NCBI RefSeq assembly: GCF_039414295.1
Contig: NZ_JBCITM010000019.1
Location: forward strand, 1 to 64,000
Length of the DNA stretch: 64,000 nt
DNA from: Anoxynatronum sibiricum
GTDB lineage: Bacteria; Bacillota; Clostridia; Peptostreptococcales; Tindalliaceae
Direction of reading: 5' to 3'
The first letter of the stretch is position 1. Each line of letters opens with the position of its first letter. Position numbers and translations under genes: made by a program. Below are positions 58,298 through 64,000 of this stretch, piece after piece. The notes beneath the pieces are model-generated. The model was not told the origin of the DNA and did not search any database. It was given only the letters and a program-made list of their open reading frames with translations.

Positions 58298-61200
58298 ATA
58301 AAGCGCTGAAAAAAGTTCTGATTCTGGGCTCCGGGCCCATTGTCATTGGACAGGCCGCCGAATTTGACTATTCCGGCACCCAGGCCTGCAAGGCCATTAA
58401 GGAAGAGGGCATCGAAACGGTGCTCCTCAACAGCAACCCGGCCACCATCATGACCGATACCCATATTGCTGACCGGGTGTACATCGAGCCCATGACCATG
58501 GCAAGCATCCGCCAGATTCTGGAAAAGGAAAAGCCGGACGGGATTTTGGCGGGCTTTGGCGGGCAGACGGCACTAAACCTGGCCATGACACTGCAGGACC
58601 AGGGGGTGCTGGCAGAAATGGGCGTGCAGCTGCTGGGTGCCGAGTCAGAAACCATCCGAAAAGCAGAAGACCGGGAAGCCTTTAAAGAGCTGATGGAAGA
58701 AATCGGTGAGCCGGTGGCCCTCAGTATCATTGCCACCAATCTGGAAACCTGCGAAGCCTTTGTGAAAGAGGCGGGGCTGCCGGTAATCATTCGGCCCGCC
58801 TATACCCTGGGCGGCACCGGAGGCGGCATTGCCACCACCTGGGAAGAAATGCTGGATATCTGCCAGCGGGGGATGAAAGCCAGCCCCATCGGCCAGATTC
58901 TGCTGGAGCAGAGCGTGGCCGGCTGGAAAGAGATTGAATACGAGGTCATCCGTGACCACAAAGATAACTGCATCATCATCTGTAATATGGAAAACATGGA
59001 CCCGGTAGGAGTGCACACCGGCGACAGCATTGTCATCGCGCCCTCCCAGACCCTGCGGGACCGGGAATACCAGATGCTCCGCCAGGCCTCCATCAAAATC
59101 ATCCGCAGCCTGAAAGTGGCGGGAGGCTGCAACATTCAGTTTGCTCTGAACCCGGAAAGCAGTGAATACGTGGTCATCGAGGTGAATCCCCGGGTAAGTC
59201 GCTCCAGTGCGCTGGCTTCCAAGGCGGTGGGCTATCCCATTGCCAAAATTGCTGCCAAGATCGCCATCGGCTATTCCCTCAACGAGTTAAAAAACACCGT
59301 CACCGAAGGTTCCAGTGCCTTTTTTGAGCCGGTGCTGGATTATGTGGTGATCAAGTTCCCCAAGTGGCCCTTTGAAAAATTCCGGTCTGCCAAACGTACC
59401 CTGGGCACCCAGATGAAGGCCACCGGAGAAGTGATGGCCATTGCCCGCACTTTTGAAAGTGCCCTTTTGAAAGCCATCACCTCCCTTGAAGGCAACTTCA
59501 CCGGCCTGCGTCTGGCTCAGATGTCTGCCCTCTCCCGGGAGGCGCTCATGGAAAAAATCATGGCCTGCGACGATGAAAGAACCTTTGCCCTGGCAGATGC
59601 GCTGCGCCGGGGGATTACCATTGGTGAGCTTTATGCCATGACCAAAGTGGACCCCTGGTTTTTACAGGGACTGCAACACATTGTGGACCTGGAGAAGCGA
59701 TTGGCCAAGGAAACCATGACCCCGGCGCTTCTTCATGAGGCAGAAGCCATGGGTTTTATCGATGAAGAAATTATGGACCTGTCTGGGATCGATGCCCAGG
59801 CGCTGCAGCACTACCGGGATGCCCACGGCATCTTCCCCGTGTTCAAAATGGTGGACACCTGCAGCGGTGAGTTTGAGGCCGCCACCCCGTATTACTATTC
59901 CTGCTATGAAGCCGAAAATGAAAACAGGATCAGTGACGGGAAGAAAGTGCTGGTCATTGGCTCTGGCCCCATTCGCATCGGTCAAGGGATTGAGTTTGAT
60001 TACTGCTGCGTTCACGGAGTCTGGGCGTTGGAGGAAGCCGGCTACCAGTCCATTATGATGAACAACAACCCGGAGACCGTCAGCACCGACTTTGATACTG
60101 CCGACAAACTGTACTTTGAAACCCTCCACGTGGATGATGTGATGAACGTGATTCGCCAGGAAAACCCGGACGGCGTGATTCTCCAGCTGGGGGGGCAGAC
60201 CTCCGTGAACCTGGCACCGGCTCTCTATGAGCGGGGTGTCACCATACTGGGAACCTCTTTTCCCTCTATGGATCTGGCAGAAGACCGGATGAAATGCAAC
60301 CAGTTTCTCCAGCGCAACGGCCTGGCCACCCCCGTGGGTGCCACGGCCCACACCGCATCAGAAGCCGTGGAAAAAGCCCGGTCCCTGGGATTCCCTGTGA
60401 TTGTGCGTCCTTCCTATGTGATTGGCGGCCGGGGAATGCAGATCATCAATAATGAAAATGAGCTGGCAGTTTACCTGTCGGAAATGGCCGCCCTGAACAT
60501 GCAGTATCCTCTTTTTGTGGACCAGTACCTGGAGGGCACAGAGGTGGAGGTGGATGCGGTGGCCGATGGTGAATCGGTGCTGATTCCCGGCATCATGGAA
60601 CATGTTGAAAAAACCGGGGTTCATTCCGGTGACAGCATTTCCGTATATCCCACCCGCAGCCTGACCTCAGAGGTGCTGGCAAAGCTCCAGGCCATGACTG
60701 AAACCATTGTGCGAGAAATGAAAGTGGTGGGACTGGTGAATGTGCAGTACGTGATCCGTGACCAGCAGCCCTATGTCATTGAAATCAATCCCCGGGCTTC
60801 CCGTACTGTTCCCATTCTCAGTAAAGTCACTGGTGTTCCCATGGTGAAGCTGGCGGTGGAGGCCATGCTGGGGAAAAAGTTGAGCCAGATGGGCTGGGGA
60901 ACGGGAATTCTCCCTGCGAAACACTATCATGCCGTGAAGGTGCCTGTGTTCTCTGCAGAAAAGCTGACAGATGTGGACATGGCTCTGGGGCCTGAAATGA
61001 AGTCCACCGGTGAAGTGCTGGGCCTTGACCCTGATTACGACATCGCATTGCTGAAGGGTTTTATGGCCTCTGGTATTCGCATGCAGGAAACCGGCGGCAT
61101 TTATTTCTCTCTGAGTCAGCGGGAAAAAGAAGCCGGTCTGGAGCTGGCCCGCAGCTGGCAGGCCATGGGCTTCATCTGCTATGGTTCCAATGGGACTGCA

Positions 61201-61488
61201 GCCTACCTCCAATCCCAGGGAATCGACTGCACCCCGCTGCCGGAAGAGCAGCTGCTCAGTGCCATTCAGGATGAAACCATTCAAATGATCATCAACACCC
61301 CTACCCAGGGTCAGATGGCCGGCAGCCGGGGCTTCCAGGTACGAAAGCTGGGAATTCTTTACAAGCTGCCCACCTTCACTTCGTTGGATACAGCGGCGGC
61401 CTATTTGCAGGCCATGAAGGTCTACCACAGGCTGCCCTCCCTGCAGTACCGGCGCCTCAACGAGTATCTGGAAATGGAACCTGCTTGA
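58288..61488 (+). CDS. carB: carbamoyl-phosphate synthase large subunit
   Basis: 1066 residues. Two homologous halves each carry a pre-ATP-grasp and ATP-grasp unit: the first (from about 8: KVLILGSGPIVIGQAAEFDY) makes carboxyphosphate and carbamate, the second (from about 552: KKVLVIGSGPIRIGQGIEFDY) phosphorylates carbamate. RPAYTLGGTGGGIA and RPSYVIGGRGMQII are the ATP loops, and EVNPRVSRSSALASKATG-type metal segments are intact in both. The C-terminal MGS-like domain (about 930-1066) is the allosteric site. It ends the argF-carAB unit at a strong terminator. Confidence 0.97.
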   Translation: MPLNKALKKVLILGSGPIVIGQAAEFDYSGTQACKAIKEEGIETVLLNSNPATIMTDTHIADRVYIEPMTMASIRQILEKEKPDGILAGFGGQTALNLAMTLQDQGVLAEMGVQLLGAESETIRKAEDREAFKELMEEIGEPVALSIIATNLETCEAFVKEAGLPVIIRPAYTLGGTGGGIATTWEEMLDICQRGMKASPIGQILLEQSVAGWKEIEYEVIRDHKDNCIIICNMENMDPVGVHTGDSIVIAPSQTLRDREYQMLRQASIKIIRSLKVAGGCNIQFALNPESSEYVVIEVNPRVSRSSALASKAVGYPIAKIAAKIAIGYSLNELKNTVTEGSSAFFEPVLDYVVIKFPKWPFEKFRSAKRTLGTQMKATGEVMAIARTFESALLKAITSLEGNFTGLRLAQMSALSREALMEKIMACDDERTFALADALRRGITIGELYAMTKVDPWFLQGLQHIVDLEKRLAKETMTPALLHEAEAMGFIDEEIMDLSGIDAQALQHYRDAHGIFPVFKMVDTCSGEFEAATPYYYSCYEAENENRISDGKKVLVIGSGPIRIGQGIEFDYCCVHGVWALEEAGYQSIMMNNNPETVSTDFDTADKLYFETLHVDDVMNVIRQENPDGVILQLGGQTSVNLAPALYERGVTILGTSFPSMDLAEDRMKCNQFLQRNGLATPVGATAHTASEAVEKARSLGFPVIVRPSYVIGGRGMQIINNENELAVYLSEMAALNMQYPLFVDQYLEGTEVEVDAVADGESVLIPGIMEHVEKTGVHSGDSISVYPTRSLTSEVLAKLQAMTETIVREMKVVGLVNVQYVIRDQQPYVIEINPRASRTVPILSKVTGVPMVKLAVEAMLGKKLSQMGWGTGILPAKHYHAVKVPVFSAEKLTDVDMALGPEMKSTGEVLGLDPDYDIALLKGFMASGIRMQETGGIYFSLSQREKEAGLELARSWQAMGFICYGSNGTAAYLQSQGIDCTPLPEEQLLSAIQDETIQMIINTPTQGQMAGSRGFQVRKLGILYKLPTFTSLDTAAAYLQAMKVYHRLPSLQYRRLNEYLEMEPA

Positions 61489-61498
61489 AGCTCCCTTT

Positions 61499-61536
61499 CA
61501 CCGCCTGCCGGCGATTCCGGCGGGCGGTGGTTTTTT
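61499..61536 (+). terminator. rho-independent terminator after carB
   Basis: caccgcctgccgg pairs with ccggcgggcggtg, followed by six T. Confidence 0.93.
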
Positions 61537-61621
61537 GGTGACTGTTGTTGTACAATAAGAAGAATGAATACACATTCAGCTGCCAGTGAAGCAGTCAATC
61601 ATGAAACGGGAGGCAACCCTT

Positions 61622-62809
61622 TTGTCCAAAGTCATTGCCGTTGGCTGTGGTCGTTACGACCTGGCCGCCGTCACCATTAAACTGGAAGCCGCCCTGGAAG
61701 CCCTTGGCGGCATACATCACCTGATTCCCCGGGGAAGCAGGGTTTTTCTGAAGGTGAACCTTCTTACAGGGCGTCCGCCGGAAGAGGCAGTGACCACCCA
61801 CCCGGTGGTGGTACAGGCGGTGGCGGCTCTCTTGAAAGACGCCGGCATGGAAGTGGTTATTGGCGACAGTCCCGCCGGCCCCTTCACAGCTGTCCGCATG
61901 AGGCAGATTTACCGGGTGACGGGAATGGAAGCGGCCGCCGCCGCTGCAGGCGTGTTTCTCAATGAGAACCTGGAAGCGGCCATGATTTCTCATCCTCAGG
62001 CCCATCGCTTAAAGCAGTTTGAAATGCTGACGGCGGTGCAGGAAGCAGATGCCGTGATTTCCCTGTGCAAAATGAAAACCCACAGCATGACTTTGATGAC
62101 CGGAGCAGTGAAAAATCTCTTTGGAGTGATGCCTGGTTTAACAAAGGCGGCTCTGCATTTTCGCTTTCCCCAGTTGGCAGATTTTGCCCACGCCATGGTG
62201 GATATTTGCGAGAAAGTCAATCCGGTGCTGTCCATCATGGACGGCATTGAGGGGATGGAAGGGGCCGGCCCCTCAGCGGGAACCGTTACCCCGGCAGGCG
62301 TGCTGCTTCTTTCCACCAACCCCCACCAGCTTGACCTGGCCGCCGCCCGGTGGATGGGCATCTCCCCCGATCTGGTACCGCTGCTGGAGGCCGCCCGGGA
62401 GCGGGGTCTCTATCACCCCGGTGATGCAGCAACTGTTCCTTACGGTGGCCCGATGACAACCCAGTGGGTGGGCCTGACACCGGAAGCAGCGGCGGTGAAA
62501 CCCTTTCAGATCCCTGCCATCCATGAACCGGACTTTCTTCGGCGGTATCAGCAGGTACCCCTGCTGGGGCCGGGGCTGGCAGCCGTCAGCAACCGGTGGC
62601 TGCGCCCCAGACCTGTTGTTATCGCTGAAACATGCATCGGCTGTGGCGAGTGCAGGATTATTTGCCCGGCAGAGGCCATCACCATGGTCAACCGCCGGCC
62701 TGAGTTCAACCTGGACAAGTGTATTCGATGCTTCTGCTGCCAGGAAATATGTCCTGCAAAAGCCATTGAAATCTACCGGTCACCATTGCTGAAGAAGATC
62801 ACCCCCTGA
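61622..62809 (+). CDS. DUF362 protein with two C-terminal 4Fe-4S ferredoxin motifs
   Basis: 395 residues. The DUF362 core has FLKVNLLTGRPPEEAVTTHP near residue 43, GDSPAGPF (about 80), CKMKTHSMTLMTGAVKNLFG (about 149) and MDGIEGMEGAGPSAG. The C-terminus bears CIGCGECRIICP and CIRCFCCQEICP, two 4Fe-4S sites. It is a common anaerobe protein with unknown role, likely electron transfer. The TTG at 61622 has GGGAGG eight bases ahead; ATG 61601 and GTG 61586 lie before that site without one of their own. Confidence 0.88.
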   Translation: MSKVIAVGCGRYDLAAVTIKLEAALEALGGIHHLIPRGSRVFLKVNLLTGRPPEEAVTTHPVVVQAVAALLKDAGMEVVIGDSPAGPFTAVRMRQIYRVTGMEAAAAAAGVFLNENLEAAMISHPQAHRLKQFEMLTAVQEADAVISLCKMKTHSMTLMTGAVKNLFGVMPGLTKAALHFRFPQLADFAHAMVDICEKVNPVLSIMDGIEGMEGAGPSAGTVTPAGVLLLSTNPHQLDLAAARWMGISPDLVPLLEAARERGLYHPGDAATVPYGGPMTTQWVGLTPEAAAVKPFQIPAIHEPDFLRRYQQVPLLGPGLAAVSNRWLRPRPVVIAETCIGCGECRIICPAEAITMVNRRPEFNLDKCIRCFCCQEICPAKAIEIYRSPLLKKITP

Positions 62810-62831
62810 CAACTACCCAAGGAGAACCGCC

Positions 62832-63725
62832 ATGACAAATGGATTACACGGCCCGACGCTCACCCTGAAGGCCCATGCTAAAATCAACCTTTCACTGGAT
62901 GTGCTTCATAAACGTCGGGATGGCTACCATCACCTGTGCATGATCATGCAGGAAATCAGCCTCCATGATGAAGTGCACCTGAAACTGACGCCTGTGCCAG
63001 GGATCCGGCTGACCACCAACACTGGCTTCCTGCCTGTCGATGAGGGCAATATTGCCTGGAAGGCGGCGGAAAGACTGGCTCGGGGAGCAGGGGTTTCACT
63101 GGAAAAACAAGGGGTGGCCATCCACATTGACAAACAGATTCCCGTGGCTGCGGGACTGGCCGGCGGCAGTGCTGATGCCGCTGCAGTGCTGAAAGGGCTG
63201 AATGCTCTCTGGCGACTGGGACTCAGTTTGGAAGAGCTGCAACTGATCAGCCTGCCCCTGGGGGCCGATATTCCCTACTGCCTCATGGGCGGCACGGCCC
63301 TGGCCGAAGGCATCGGTGAACGGCTGACACCCCTTACACTGGCAAAGCCCTTTTGGGTGGTGCTGGTGAAACCCCCGGTGTCTGTTTCCACCCGGGAAGT
63401 TTATGAAGCTCTGAAACTGGATGAAATTGAAGAGCGGCCAGATACCCTGGCTCTCATTGAAGCCCTGGCCCAGGCGGACAGCCCGACCATGGCTGGCGCC
63501 ATGGCCAATGTACTGGAAACAGTCACCATTCCCCTGGTGCCGGAAATCGGCGAATTAAAACGCCGCCTGCTGGCCTTTAACGCCACTGCCAGCCTCATGA
63601 GCGGCAGCGGTCCCACGGTTTTTGGACTCTTTAAGGATCAGGAAAAGGCCCGGGCTGCCGGGGAAAAGCTGAAAAGACTGTACCGGGAAGTGCACGTGGT
63701 GCACACTCTCAGGCGATCACAATGA
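62832..63725 (+). CDS. ispE: 4-diphosphocytidyl-2-C-methyl-D-erythritol kinase
   Basis: 297 residues, a GHMP kinase of the non-mevalonate isoprenoid pathway. AHAKINLSLDVLHKRRDGYH (about 14-33) is the IspE start motif, PVAAGLAGGSADAAAVL (about 105-121) the ATP glycine loop, and MSGSGPTVFGLF (about 256-267) motif 3. CAAGGAGA precedes the ATG, 22 bp after the DUF362 gene, so they are probably co-transcribed. Confidence 0.96.
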   Translation: MTNGLHGPTLTLKAHAKINLSLDVLHKRRDGYHHLCMIMQEISLHDEVHLKLTPVPGIRLTTNTGFLPVDEGNIAWKAAERLARGAGVSLEKQGVAIHIDKQIPVAAGLAGGSADAAAVLKGLNALWRLGLSLEELQLISLPLGADIPYCLMGGTALAEGIGERLTPLTLAKPFWVVLVKPPVSVSTREVYEALKLDEIEERPDTLALIEALAQADSPTMAGAMANVLETVTIPLVPEIGELKRRLLAFNATASLMSGSGPTVFGLFKDQEKARAAGEKLKRLYREVHVVHTLRRSQ

Positions 63726-63760
63726 ACAGGGCCACTGGATCATGGCCAGAGGAGGTAAGC

Positions 63761-64000
63761 ATGACAAAAAAACGCGTTCTTGTTCTCTTCGGCGGGGCTT
63801 CTTCCGAACATGAAGTATCGCTGATGTCGGCGGCTTCAGTGCTGCGGGCAATGGACCACAGTCGCTATGAAGTGCTGGCGGCGGGCATTACCCCGGAGGG
63901 ATTGTTTGAGTACTATGAGGATCAGGCAGGCATCAACACAAATCATTGGGAGGGGTTTCCCTACCGACGTTTTGTGCACGATCCCCGGCGGCCCCGGCTG
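63761..64000 (+). CDS. ddl: D-alanine-D-alanine ligase, 5' end
   Basis: 80 codons before the window ends. VLVLFGGASSEHEVSLMSAA, then SVLRAMD, is the diagnostic N-terminus of Ddl, which makes the D-Ala-D-Ala of peptidoglycan in the cytosol. GAGGAGG precedes the ATG at 63761; an in-frame ATG at 63722 lies before that site. It follows ispE by 35 bp. Confidence 0.9.
   Translation, partial: MTKKRVLVLFGGASSEHEVSLMSAASVLRAMDHSRYEVLAAGITPEGLFEYYEDQAGINTNHWEGFPYRRFVHDPRRPRL

Noticed and set aside
1..64000. tRNA or rRNA genes
   Set aside because: No cloverleaf with GTTCRANNC and CCA end, and no rRNA core sequences, were seen on either strand.

Overview
The window reads as a chromosomal segment of a Gram-positive anaerobe of the class Clostridia. 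The evidence is strong AGGAGG-type ribosome binding sites, frequent TTG/GTG starts inferred from those sites, consensus sigma-A promoters, a guanine riboswitch ahead of guaB, a group-II ECF vitamin-type transporter, veg, an EcsAB-like ABC pair and a HesB-like gene with an in-frame UGA that fits selenocysteine. An NhaC antiporter and a TRAP-TAXI transporter, both usually sodium-coupled, hint at a sodium-rich or alkaline habitat, but that is inference. No rRNA, tRNA, CRISPR array or complete insertion sequence was seen.

Layout: 1-0.3 kb, a 10-bp tandem repeat running into the end of an open frame. 0.4-5.4 kb, an aldo/keto reductase-ferredoxin fusion, a zinc-ribbon protein, then guaB (with guanine riboswitch) and guaA, which make GMP. 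5.4-10.7 kb, an AT-richer accessory island of small unrelated genes (GFA-family, two GNATs, a methyltransferase, a deleted VOC gene, DUF5131, pRiA4b ORF-3-like), two of whose junctions carry attC-like imperfect palindromes; this looks like a cassette array without an integrase. 11-15.5 kb, a TetR regulator, an EcsAB-like ABC transporter, and a GntR/membrane-protein pair. 16-24.6 kb, a purKECFMNH operon with purD behind it (IMP synthesis; purB, purL, purQ and purS are absent here). 24.7 kb, a lipoprotein.

26-33.5 kb holds an IclR-fronted gene run: a complete ECF transporter (S, A1, A2, T), a P1-family peptidase, PanB and an M20 amidohydrolase. I read it as a candidate import-and-breakdown module for a pantoate-containing or other amide-bonded metabolite. 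34-41 kb: transketolase, a LysM membrane protein with a degenerate kinase-like N-terminus, and a sensor kinase/NtrC-type regulator pair. The regulator is followed by three matching 15-bp palindromes and a sigma-54 promoter driving a TAXI-type TRAP operon (41.6-45.3 kb).

45.7-48.4 kb is a two-gene operon pairing a glutamate-cysteine ligase with a glutathionylspermidine-synthase-like ATP-grasp enzyme, suggestive of an unusual thiol. After it come an AI-2E family permease, a UPF0173 hydrolase, NhaC, leucyl aminopeptidase, the HesB-like selenoprotein, a double-domain universal stress protein and veg. 56-61.5 kb is argF-carA-carB, followed by a DUF362 ferredoxin-like protein, ispE and the start of a D-Ala-D-Ala ligase gene.

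The most unexpected structure is a ~207-bp non-coding repeat present twice in opposite orientations (33.6 and 45.4 kb). Each copy lies between two copies of the stem-loop of the local rho-independent terminator, as if the element inserts into terminator hairpins and duplicates them.
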